Positions 11,720 through 23,098 of a stretch of 64,000 nt of DNA are shown piece after piece; the stretch's first letter is position 1, and every line of letters begins with the position of its first letter. Under the pieces are notes generated by a model. That model was not told the origin of the DNA, did no database searches, and was given only the letters and a program-made list of their open reading frames with translations. The DNA comes from Aelia acuminata (lineage: Eukaryota > Arthropoda > Insecta > Hemiptera > Pentatomidae), in the NCBI GenBank assembly GCA_911387785.2, contig OU426982.1:45257614-45321613 (forward strand), written 5' to 3'. The translations under genes were made by a program, and so were the position numbers.

Positions 11720-12206
11720 TCGGCTAGGTTCAATAAATTGGGACTGGCAAGCCCAATAAACCGCCTTACAAGGAGATAAGGGTCATAAATTGAATCCAAT
11801 AAAATGTCTATTTATGTTTGAAAAATGTATTTATAAAGTATATTTAAATGGGATATTAATAATTCAAATAATTGGTAAATAAAATTAGATGTAGTCAGTT
11901 TTCTTTTCTATTTTCTATCTACCTCTATGCCACAATATGCTTAAGGTAATTGTTAAACACGTTACGCTAAAGGAATCCAATGTAATTCAGCATCAAAATA
12001 AATCATATAAATTTACTTCATATCTCTTAGCAGGCGGATCTAGGTGCGGTATACTAGAGTATTAAATACATGATGCATAAATTAATTGATCGGGTTCCTT
12101 TCTGAAACCAATAGAATTAAATAATACAGTTTCTAAAAAAATCGAATTGCTAAAAACGCAGCATATTTAATTTAATTTGTTTACTAGGTTACACAAACTT
12201 GTTCCT

Positions 12207-12277
<71 letters not shown>

Positions 12278-13455
12278 TGCAGTACTTAATCATACACAAA
12301 GCTATAAAAAATTCATCAAATCCAATCAACAAATATTTTACTTGGAAAATATTTTTTATTCTTTACACATATTTGTTTATTCTGTTTTCATTTGAATTTA
12401 TTAATTTAGTCTAATTGAGTTTTTTTTGCAACATTAAAGTATCTTTTTATTTTAATGTTAATTTTTTTTTTAATCCTGTAATTTATATAATTTAAATTTA
12501 TATTTTTATATGTTTTACCAAAATCTTATTATATAGGATAATATAAAACAAATAATTGCATATGGAATTATTGCATGTTTCGATTAGAGAAAATTGCGGA
12601 TTTATATAGGTTTCGATGAATGACTTGAAGTATATAAGAAAACGAAAGTCCGAAGCAGGTCATAACTGGTTCAGTTGGAGATATAAAAACTTGATAGAGA
12701 TATTATAATACATATATATCAGGGTATATATACATAAATAGATGCAGTTTTTGTAGTATACAATTTTTAAGCTTGTACCTGATACAAATATAATAATATT
12801 TTCATCAAATAAAATGTTTTTAATTATAAACTACGCCTGATTCCTGCGTCCGCAACATATTATTACCAAGGATTGTGGATCAGATGATTGGTCGTAATTA
12901 TCCCACAGGTTGTTTTTTTGTAAATTCTTATGAACGTTACTATTGAGTTTCTATACCGCTTCTAAATCGACTTACCTTGCACTCCCCTAAATTAGCATAA
13001 CGCAGATAATATAAAGTTGATTTATTGCAGCAAACTTTATTATTAACCGTGTGATTACTTAAATCGTTTTATTTTTTTCGAATGTTTCTTTTTTTTGTTG
13101 TTGCTGCACAGGGGCCAATGGTATTTAGTTGAGGACGTCACTGAGAGCTGGCCGCCAGTTGTCCCACTGCTCCATAGCTGCTAGGTGCTTTTATTCCTCT
13201 TTCTTCATAATTTACATTATTAATTAGGTAATTTATTACAATTAACTCATAGTCTGTAGCATGCATCACGCACACTAGCCTTTTACGAGTATCGCTGTAA
13301 CGTGAGGAACCCATTTATAATAATAATCTAACGTTGTACATGTTTCAATCGATTTGTTAACTTTTCATTAATAAATTAATGACCCATTTTATATTTAATA
13401 TAAAACGATATGATATTTCAATTATTAGCAATTATATATTTTTTTATTTTTACAG
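11720..13455. other. non-coding region with 66-bp poly-T
   Basis: AT-rich sequence without recognisable genes. A pure T run fills 12209-12274 and could be the antisense tail of a retrotransposed copy, but no element body was recognised next to it. The stretch around 13090-13200 is less AT-rich and might be a 5' UTR or promoter of the candidate exon downstream; this is speculative. Confidence 0.4.
12209..12274. repeat. poly(T) run, 66 bp
   Basis: An uninterrupted run of T. Length in an assembly is unreliable for such runs. A reading frame through it (poly-Phe) is an artefact. Confidence 0.95.
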
Positions 13456-13470
13456 GCCTAACTTATTTGA

Positions 13471-13515
13471 ATGGGCGGAACACTAAGTTCTCCGTTTGAA
13501 TTCCTCAGCAATAAG
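13471..13515 (+). CDS. candidate first coding exon with N-myristoylation-type start
   Basis: A pyrimidine-rich tract and acceptor (TTTTACAG, ending 13455) precede a short leader, an ATG at 13471 and 15 codons reading MGGTLSSPFEFLSNK, then the donor AAG|GTAATT at 13516. Glycine 2 and serine 6 fit the N-myristoylation pattern MGxxxS. The exon ends in phase 0. I do not recognise the protein and found no convincing next exon nearby. The first visible exon of the PNPO-like gene at 34229 also begins in phase 0 and lacks a start, so a very long intron joining them is possible but unsupported. It may also be a chance arrangement. Confidence 0.3.
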
Positions 13516-16500
13516 GTAATTGTTACGTAATATCTTTTGTCTGTAGGCCTTTTCGGACATTTTATGATTGTACATTTTTTTTTTTTTTAACGATATGTTC
13601 TTTTATTATTTTTGCAGTCATATAACTGTTGTTACAATTGCTATTTTTTCTTCTTTTTTTTTTTAATATCTTAGAAGCATTAGCTTAGATGTGTTACGTA
13701 ACATTGATAATAAACCTGCCGGTCGCGATATCTTTATTATTTAATTAAGGCATTTTTTATTACTACCACCTTGTAGATTGAATTTGCCTAATTTTTTATT
13801 GTTACATTAATTTAGTTTTTTAAATCTGTATCGACTGTCCTAAAAAATGTGGTCTAAGATGTCAAGGTTTTCCAGCCGGAAAATTACATTTTTGTTACTA
13901 TCATAATTTAAAGTTCAAATATTGTTATTAGTCTTAATCTTTAATAAGACTAAACTTCAATGTATACTATTCATAGACGTTGATAACCAGAGGGTTTTAC
14001 GTCTCTAAACAAAACGAGCACATAATAATATTAATGCTTCGGAAAAAAAAAGTTTCGGTCAGTGTTGTTAAGTTGTTCCGCATAAAATAAAACTAAATAA
14101 ATTTAAAACAAAAACTTTTATCATAAATTACGGCTACAGTAAAAACTTCTTCTTTTTGTTTGATTATGCATACTTACATACTTATGAATATATTAATAAT
14201 ATGTCTGGCTTATTTTACAGATATAAGTTTAATTTTTTAAGATTTCACCTCACTCCATTAATTTTTTTGTTTTACTTATTTATTTGTTTATGTATTTTAT
14301 ATTGAATCAAACCATTTGTGCAGATCTAACTTTGACAATTCTGAACAATTTATAACGTTTAAAATTTTTATTTTCAATGTCTGGGAAGTATCTACTACGA
14401 ATGCTTAAAATGCATGTGACTGTTTGTGTATTCATATAATTAAATGTACGCATACATTAACTACCATCGCCAGTTGTTTTTTTAAACCTTATTCTCGATC
14501 TCTAATGGTAAATATATTTTCTACATTAAGAAATCATTTATAAAACGCATTTCACATGCTTATATAATGATCTCGTGTGAATTTTTAATCTTTCTATATC
14601 CATGTAAAAACCACCTGTTCCTTATAACCACCAAGTAAATTATAACTTGCTCCTGTCCAATCATGCATTGGTGACAGTCTTGAAAACATTCACTCCGATA
14701 AAATGATAAGAGATATATCTATTGATTATTAAAATAAAACAATAATAAACGGATCTATTGATAATTAAAATGATGAATCAATTAATCAAGTTATATATTA
14801 TTAATTAGCTTGAACAAGTTCGCTAAGACTATTTTAATTCGTGATCAGCTATCGACGGCTTGGTGTTACGTAACAAGCCACCACTGCAGTGTATCTACAA
14901 ATATAGGGCCGTTTATATCTATTTATATTCATTTGTTTTAATTCGGGAAATAAGCTTCCAACTTTGTTTAAAACGTTTTTCCTAGATTTAAGGATCATAC
15001 AAAGAAACAAAATCAAGAAAAAAAAAAAGATTACAGATAAGTTAAGTCTGCATTTTCTGAAATCCAGATACTTCAATATTAGGCCTCTTTCACTTTATTT
15101 TTTTTTTTTATAATTTCAAAATGTCACCAACATCGTTGAATTCTAATTGGATGTAACTGGATATTTGAAAGGTTAATTTATCCATAGGCTTTTTTTATTA
15201 ACTACTTAAACAGGATTTTTTTTTATGTTTTTCATGTTGTTATTTTTGGTTCTATATTATTCGATTATGCCACTTTTCAGAAGGCTGCTAAATTATTTTT
15301 TTTTAATGCGTGAGATTGTTTAATATCAAATGTTACATTTCTTATTTTTCATATTAACCTCCATCAATTTTCTGGTTATCCTTGATATTAAAACCATAGG
15401 CATTTTTAGAATCATCCTGTTTAGCATTCAAATCCCCCACCTCCATGTTAACTATTTTTGGTTCTATTGGAATCTGAGAAAAAAAATTTTCATTTAAATA
15501 TCTTGATATTGCTGTTTTGTTTCTCTTTTTGTCTAATATATATTTATTTCTAAGGGGTTCCTGATTAGATTTTCGTTGAAAATTAAAATAAAAAACAAAA
15601 TTAATTTTCGTACACATTCCTATTTCGCGGTGGTAGCACGCGCCCTTATGTAACAGCGAGATTACGTAACGAGCCCAAGAATCCCTTAAACTCATTAGGT
15701 CTCGAGTAGCGGAACGAGAAGGATGGTAAGTCCTCCCTCACTTAGATATTTTCAACAATTCTTATTAATTTTATTTTATTTTAATAGGACAATCATATAA
15801 TCATAGGCAATCTATATAGTTTAAACTAAAAGCAAACCGTCATTAATTAATAAAATTTAAATTTATTATTTTTAAATTTTTATAATTTTAGATAAAAAAC
15901 AAAACAAATCAGTTCCACCTCAATACTACTTTATAATTATAGTAATGCTTTATACTAAATTATTTTTTACTCTTGTACATACTTTAATTTTAAATTTAAA
16001 TGTAAATATATTTAAAAATTATTGAAAGCATCCAGATTAAAATTATGTGTTAAATATTTAAAAAGAACTCTTTTAAATTTTGATAAGCTCAGAATATAGA
16101 TTTTTTATTTTATTTTTTCTTGTTAAATTAAAAATTAATTTAAATTTACAACTATTTAACAATGCCTTTGCTCTTTAAAAACCGCATTTTTTAAAATTTA
16201 TTTGTTGAAATCGATAGAAATACAAAATTGAAAAATGTAGAACAGCTACGAACTTCTTCATTACTTTGTTTAGTATATACTTAGGGGATGTTCCCAAAGT
16301 CTACCTTAAGACCGGGATATCAGTGCGTAGTTACTAAATGATTACTTAATGTCTACTTAAAGCTTGAGAATATAGTGGTATTAATATCAGGGTGAGTATT
16401 TATTGTTATTAAATAATAATATTGATTATTTATATAATTAATTAAAACCAGTTACAGATTTTAAAAATACTCAGCCACAAAAGGGTTAATTTACTTATAG

Positions 16501-17026
16501 TAATTAAAAAACTGAAACTTTGAAACAATAATGCACTGTTTGATTCGTTTGTTAATATTCCTAGGGGATGTTTTAAAAGTCCGCCAAAAGACCGCGAGTG
16601 TGATTACGTAATGACAACTGCAGGTGTCAAGAGTCTAATCGTATCCATTCTCAGGATCAAATATTCTGTACAAGTTTAGAATTCATTATTTACATGCGGA
16701 ATTCTTTACGTTGAGTGTAAAGAATAGAATTCTTTACCTTGAGCGTATTTTTTTTTAATTTTGTTTATTTATTTGTGATAAATATTAATTTCTAAAAAAT
16801 AAGAAAAGGGAAATACTAACTAAAAATAAAACTTCAAAATAGCTAAATTTTAATCAGTCCATTGAGAAAACACTACGTGCCAAAACATTTAAATTTATTG
16901 AAAAGCAAAAAAAGTTTGTTCTTTTGCCTGTTATTCCTTGAAGTTTGAAATTACTTTTTTCTACATTTACACATTATCATAACTTAGAAATAGAAATAGG
17001 ATTATCTTGGAATGCTTGAAGAAAAA
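13516..17026. other. long non-coding AT-rich region
   Basis: No supported gene. A 113-codon minus-strand frame (15354-15695) has a fairly protein-like lower half but no domain or splice context. Two similar short blocks, AGGGGATGTT...GACCG...TACGTA, sit near 16283 and 16562 in the same orientation and resemble ends of an unclassified DNA transposon. TTACGTAAC motifs recur near 14870 and 15660. Confidence 0.4.
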
Positions 17027-17056
17027 AAAAAAAATCTGGTGCGTGCGCGCAACACA

Positions 17057-18160
17057 ACTTTCACTTACCAACTTACTTAGATTAGAAATTAATGCGTTGT
17101 TGTGGTCCCCTTCGTTAGACCAATTTTGATGAAATGTTGGCTATCACATCTTTGGCATATAAATACATCAAATACCCAGTTTGATCAAAACAGTTAAAGC
17201 CGTTTTTGAATAAAAAAAAACACACGTGGAAATGATACAAAATTTATTAAGTAATGTCCCCCCTCCGGTTGGTCAATTTTGGTGAAATGTTGGCTATCAC
17301 ATCTTTGGCTTATGCATACATCAAATACCCAGTTTGATCAAAATCGTGAAAGCCTTCTTTGAGTAAATAAAAAAAAACACTTGAAAATGTTACAAAATTT
17401 ATTAAGTAAAGTCCCCCCTCCGGTTAATCAATTTTGATGAAATGTTGGCTATCACATCTTTGGCATATACATACATCAAATACCCAGTTTGATCAAAATC
17501 TTTAAAGCCGTTTTTGAGTAAATAAAAAAAACACGTGAACATGATACAAAATTTATTAAGTAAAGTCCCCCCTCCGGTTAGTCAATTTTGGTGAAATGTT
17601 GGCTATCACATCTTTGGCTTATGCATACATCAAATACCCAGTTTGATCTAAATCGTTAAAGCCTTTTTTGAGTAAATAAAAAAAACACGTGAAAATGTTA
17701 CAAAATTTATTAAGTAAAGTCCCCCCTCCGGTTAATCAATTTTGATGAAATTTTTACAGTCATATCTCGGGCATATAAATTGATCAAATACTCAGTTTAA
17801 TCAAAATCGTTAGAGCCGTTTTTGAGAAAATCGAAAAAAATCTAAAAAGTTATTAAGTAAAGTACCCCCTCCCTTTAAGTAATTTTGATGAAATTTATGC
17901 TGTCACATCGCGGGCATATACTTACACTAAATACCCAATTTCAGGATCGCACGGTTTATAGTTTTTGAGCTAGTCTGTTCACACACAGACACACAGACAC
18001 ACAGACACACAGACACACACACAGACCATTTCGCGGGACTTGGTCATTTCGACTCAGGGGACCCCAAAACGTGTATTTCCGTTGAAAACCGGAAGTCGAA
18101 ATTTTTCACGATCGCAATACTTCCACTTACTATATATTTCATATATAGGTAAGTGAAAGT
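17057..18160 (+). mobile_element. TIR/minisatellite element, copy A
   Basis: Bounded by ACTTTCACTTACC at 17057-17069 and its exact reverse complement at 18148-18160. Order: a TTACTTAGATTAGAAAT block; about five ~155-bp tandem units, each with a GTCCCCCCTCCGGTT-like start, GATGAAATGTTGGCTATCAC, CAAATACCCAGTTTGATCA and AAAGCCGTTTTTGAG; an ACACAG microsatellite (about 17980-18025); and a unique module with GGGACTTGG, GGGGACCCCAAAACG and the TTCCGGTTTTC-type segment. There is no coding capacity. The preceding TCTGGTGCGTGCGCGCAACA block is shared with copies B and C and may belong to the element. Confidence 0.8.
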
Positions 18161-19434
18161 AAAAAAATCGAATCTATTTAGTTTTACATAAATGACGCTC
18201 CAGATTTGTTATGGAGGTATTTTTTAGTGCGCTGGTTCTGTCTAGGTATATGTGCTATATCGCGTTGTAAGTTTTATTTTGGAATCCATTGGAATTTGTA
18301 GTGATTATTTAGCAATTTAGAATGTTTTGTATTACTTTTTATGTTATGGGTTTTTTTATTTTATTCCAATGGATTTTTGTAATACTTTGTAATGAAACTA
18401 AATTGCACAAAAATGTAAAACTACATTGTACAAAAACAACTTATTTACTACGGTGCAGCCTATACTTCTTGAATCCATTGCTTTTCTCAAAGGGATTCCA
18501 TTCTTTTTCTTAAAATCTTTTTATGATATAATTCTTAGCAAGCCAAATACTTCTTAAGGATAGAGGCATAAAAACATTACACTTTATTAAAGCAATAAAT
18601 TGATTTTGTCATTATATGAATTTATTTGTTCGATAAGTTTGGAATATGCTTGTCATTACTTTGACGATTGGTTGCTTCATATTGTTTCAAAAAAAATAAA
18701 TAACATTTTGTTCTTTTAAATTATTTTTTATTAGTAAATCCTCCATTGCTTAAAATTTTAATATATAATATCTTTTAATATATAAATTTTTGTTGTGTGA
18801 ATAACTTAATTTTCTCCTCAAATTTGGAGAACCGAACATTGCCTGACGTTCAGTCATTGACTGGAGGGTTAATGTAATTTTTTTTTAAGCTCTAAGCGTT
18901 TTATGATCTTTTTAGTCTTGTTTTAAAGGTCCCTATCTTACTATGCTCCTGTCAAATCCATTTTCCTGTTTGGAAACTTTCTACCCTTTCCTATCTTAAT
19001 TTATATTAAATAAAAAAACAAAAAGTGTGATCATGCCGGATCGTAGCTGGGTGTACGAATAATTCATTCACACTTCAGATTTCTTATAAAAAAAATACTG
19101 AAAATTTTAAACGTTGATTAGAAGGAATTCCAATATGCATAATAGTCGATAATTTATTAAAAGAATTTTTAAATGATACACAAGTTTTTTTCTTTTTTTC
19201 TTTTTTCTTTTTGTAATTTAAATCAGCCAATGCATTAGAAATAAATCGATTTGTTTATCTACCTTCGCCAACATTCTCAGTTCAATGTAAAACTTGATAT
19301 GTTAGAATTTTGTTGCGTAACAACAATATACTATGTATGGTACTATAATGCAACATTGTGAGTATATTCTTCGATATTTATAATATATTTTATTAAAACA
19401 ATAATTTAAATATTTATGTATGAAATGTATAGTA
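18161..19434. other. non-coding AT-rich stretch
   Basis: Short frames only; no domain, RNA gene or bounded repeat was recognised. Confidence 0.45.
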
Positions 19435-19720
19435 ACGGAAAGTGTTGCGATCGTAAACAAATATTTCGGATAAAAATACATGTTTTGGTGTCCTATGAAT
19501 CCAAACAACGAAGTCCGGCTAAATAGGTGTGTGTGAACAGACTGGCAGATAAACGATAAACCGTACGAATCTGAAATCGGGTATTCAGTCTGTGACCTCG
19601 ATGTGACAGTTAAGTTTGGTCAAAACTGAATAAACAGTGAGGGCAGTTCATACCGAAGACTTTACACAATTTTACGATTTTTCGAACACGGCTCAAACTA
19701 TTTTGATTAAAATCGTCGTA
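19435..19720 (-). mobile_element. diverged fragment of the TIR/minisatellite family, copy E
   Basis: In the orientation of copies B and C, the order GTGTTGCGATCGT, ATACATGTTTTGG, CCAAACAACGAAGTCC, GTGTGTGTGAACAGACT, AACGATAAACCGT, CTGAAATCGGGTATT and GATGTGACAG follows the unique module, with many substitutions. It is older than the other copies and is cut by the LINE insertion at about 19733. Confidence 0.7.
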
Positions 19721-19732
19721 TGGATGAAGGAT

Positions 19733-21903
19733 AGGATCCTTCAGAGAAGAAGGGAAAAAGGAGGAATATGAGAAAACCCTCCAGGACAAACTAAAAGAGA
19801 TAAATGCCGAACAAGATATGGACGCTTTCTGGGGAGACATTAAAGACGCCATCATTACCACAGCCAAAGCAGTATGTGGAGAAAAGAAAATGGGCACAGC
19901 AACAAAGAAAACAGCTTGGTGGAATGATGAAGTCAAAGCTGCAATAGCTTCAAAGAAAGAGGCCTGGAAGCAATACATAAGAGACAAAAACCAGAGGACA
20001 TGGGAAGCCTACGTGGATAAAAGAAATAAGGCAAAAACAACAGTTAAACTGGCTAAGGCAAAATCCTGGGAAAACTTTGGAAAAGATATAGAGGAGAATT
20101 ATAAAGAAAACCCAAGAAAATTCTGGAACATAGTAAAATCATTACGGGGAAAGAAAGGCAAACAGGTAAGGAACATTAAGAATATGTCTGGCGAACTTAT
20201 GACAGAAGACGATAGCATACTGGAAGAGTGGAGGCTTCACTATGAACAAAAGTTCTCAAGCCAAAATAGCCTCATACAAGAGAATAAGAAAAAGCAATAA
20301 AGCGATCCCGTACCTGAAAATGAATTGGAGGAGGAAGACTGTATAGATGAAGATGAAGTTTCGCTAGCAGTCGAAAGATTGAAGTCAGGAAAAGCAGCAG
20401 GAAGAGATGAAATATCCCCAGAGCTGATCAAGTATGGGGGAAAGGAAATCATCAAGAAACTTCAGACGCTCTTCCAGAAAATATGGGATGAAAACAGAAT
20501 TCCCAAGGAATGGGAGTTTAATATAATCGTGCCAATTCATAAAAAGGGGTGCCAAAGTGATTGTAATAATTACAGGCCCATATGCCTATCTCCTGTAGCT
20601 TATAAAGTTTACTCTAGAATCCTGGAGCAGAGACTAAGGAGACGGATCGAACAAGAAATCGGAGAAGAACAAGCAGCATTTAGACCCCAGCGACAAACCG
20701 CAGATCATATATTCTCCCTCCGAATGATTTTGGAGAAGGCCTGGGGTAGAGGGAAGAGTGTCTACTTGGCCTTTCTGGATCTTAGAGCAGCTTTCGATTC
20801 TGTCCCAAGAGAGGAGTTATGGACATCCCTTCGCAACAAAAAAGTCCCTAATAAACTTATACTGGCGATACAAGCTGTTTACCAAGATCCAAAAGGAATT
20901 GTTCGCCTGAATGGAAGGGAATCAAAGCCGTTTCAGTTTATGAAGGGTGTAAAGCAGGGTGACAGCCTCAGTCCCCTTCTCTTTGTCACATTTATGGACG
21001 AGATCGCCAAAATATGCAAAAGAAGATCACCTACAGCAGTAGTAGGTTATCGAAACCTATACCCAGTATTGGCCCAATTCTTCATATTTGCCGACGATAT
21101 CGTACTAATAGCTGACTCACAGGAGTATCTCCAGAAGGCCGTAGTGGAGTGGAGAGAGGAACTGCACAGAAAGGGCATGGAAATAAATCCTACCAAGAGT
21201 AAGGTGATGCAGGTAGGACGGACGAAAGAGGAAGTAAACATTACTTGCAATGGGAAACCTCTAGAATGCGTGGATACCTACCAATACCTTGGCACTCTGG
21301 TAAGCAGGAATGGAAAGCTGGACCCAGAAATCGGGAATCGAGTGAGGAAAGCGAATAGTGTGTACCTCCAAATCAACAGTACCATAGTCGGTAAAAAAGA
21401 AATTGCCCGGAACACAAAACTAACTGTTTTCAAGACCGTATTCCTCCCAGTCCTCTTGTACGGAGCCGAACACTGGACTGCCCTTGATAAACACATTAAA
21501 AGGCTCACTACTGCGGAAATGAGGTTCCTTAGAAGAGTAGTGGGGAAAACAAGAAGGGATTGTGTCCGAAATGAAATTGTCCGAGAAGAGCTCAAGGTAC
21601 CATCCATGAAGTTAAGGGTTGAGGAGCGGCAACTAAAGTGGTTTGGGCACATATGCAGAATGCCAGAAGAAAGGAAAGTCAAATGGTACATGGAGATGAG
21701 GCCAGAAGGAAGCAGACCAGTTGGCAGGCCACGAATCACATTCAGTGAATATATAGAAAAAATAGGCAAAGATCGAGGGATGTCAATGGCCCAGATGAAG
21801 CGAATGGCTATGGACAGAGACGGTTGGAAGAGGTGGGCTGAGGCAAAGCGAGCTCTACGCTGAAAGGCACATAAGAGCTAGTGAAAGAAGAAGGATGAAG
21901 GAT
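19733..21903 (+). mobile_element. 5'-truncated RTE-like LINE
   Basis: Begins in the linker upstream of the reverse transcriptase and ends shortly after the C-terminal domain. An 11-bp string GGATGAAGGAT occurs at 19722-19732 and 21893-21903 and may be the target duplication, though similar short tandem tails are also common at RTE ends. It landed inside the old copy E of the minisatellite element. Confidence 0.75.
19818..21863 (+). pseudogene. RTE-like LINE ORF2 with one in-frame stop
   Basis: The frame runs from about 19735 in one phase to the stop at 21861-21863, broken only by a TAA at 20298-20300. Before the stop lies an acidic/basic linker (TAWWNDEV, NPRKFWNIVKSLRGKKG). After it comes the reverse transcriptase: KSGKAAGRDEISPELIKYG, VPIHKKG, NYRPICLSP, FLDLRAAFDSVPR and catalytic FADD at residues 255-258 counted from the ATG at 20325. 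A thumb region (TYQYLGTLVSR, LLYGAEHWT) and a C-terminal GRPR...WKRWAEA block typical of RTE-type elements follow. The endonuclease is missing through truncation. Except for the stop the copy looks well preserved. Confidence 0.85.
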
Positions 21904-22950
21904 TGATTATTCAGCAATATGAGCATATAATAAAAAGTTGCTGTGATGAATTTCATAATTAAATAAGAAGTTTCCATCGTACTAATTGCAACTTTAATGA
22001 AACTGAATCAAACTTTATACAATTAAAAACTAACTTCCCGAAATGAATAGTACAAATATATGGCAATCCGTAACCTTTAATAAAGATATCTTCATTCATA
22101 CATTTATAACTATAGTTCCAGCAATCGTCCAAAATGGATTTCCTGTTTATTATAGGCCTTTAAAATACCTCTATCGATTCCTGTTGACGATGTATCGTCA
22201 AAAAACGATCCAAAACTAGCCTGTTCAGTAGCATACGTATTATCATGCCTATAATTCATATTTTACACATAATTACACGTAACAACCCTAACGAATCCCA
22301 ATTCGAAATGGATTCTCAATGAGTAAGTGGAGCCAATTCAGCTCCTCTAGGTGCGCGACTTCATGAAGAACTGACGTAAGTCCTTCCGAATTGATTTTAA
22401 AAAATTATACTGCCATTCTTTAAAAAAAGGTTGTAGGTGTCCCCTTTTTAAAAGGGATTCAACCCTTTAAAAAAAATATGTTTATAGTCAAAGTAAGGTG
22501 GGTGGTGAGTTGTGTGCGCACCTGCCCCAGATTTTTTATAATATTCAGTCGAACTCTTATTCCAGATCTATAAATAGCTGATTATCAAAAGATGGCAATA
22601 ATTTGATTAAAAGAAAAAATGTTACTAATTTTAGATTTTCTGTAGTTTAATGGAATACTTCGCAGTTTTCAAAGAATGCATTTTTCATTGTATTAATAAT
22701 TAAACTCAACCTCAAAGAGAACTAAGAAAAATTGTTTATCTTATTTAGCGCACTAAAAAAAAATTGTTCGTTTTATGTTTTATAAAAGGTAAATCTGACA
22801 TATTTTTAGCAGTATTAAAATGAATCTAACAGATTAAAAACGCATTTCTGTAAGCAGAGAAAGTCCATTAAGTCTAAAAAAACATTCAGGAACTCCTAAA
22901 TTGGAAATTTCCCAAACAAGTTATCGACAAAGAGCTGGTGAAATTTCTTG
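21904..22950. other. non-coding AT-rich stretch
   Basis: No gene recognised. A short perfect-looking palindrome (CCCTTTTTAAAAGGG type) lies near 22442-22456. A GTGTGCGCACCTGCCCCAGATTTTTT string near 22513 resembles the outer flank of the minisatellite family and may be a decayed end. Confidence 0.4.
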
Positions 22951-23098
22951 GTTACTTCTATATAGGTAACACTAACCTACCTCAACTTCGTCTGCGGTGA
23001 AGGCAGCTTATATCCGGCGGTCGTATAACAGGCGACTAGACTGACCGCTTCTTAAAAAAAAAAAATAAAAAAAAAAAAAAAAAAAAAAAAAATAAATA
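22951..23098 (+). mobile_element. possible short poly-A-tailed element
   Basis: A less AT-rich stretch (TCGTCTGCGGTGAAGGCAGC ... GACCGCTTCTTAAAA) ends in about 40 A-rich bases. Imperfect flanking strings TGAAATTTCTT and TGAATTTCTT could be a decayed target duplication. No tRNA-like boxes were identified, so the class is unknown. Confidence 0.3.

Noticed and set aside
15354..15695. 113-codon minus-strand frame with a somewhat protein-like lower half
   Set aside because: No domain, splice partner or start context. Its first third overlaps TTACGTAAC-type repeat sequence.
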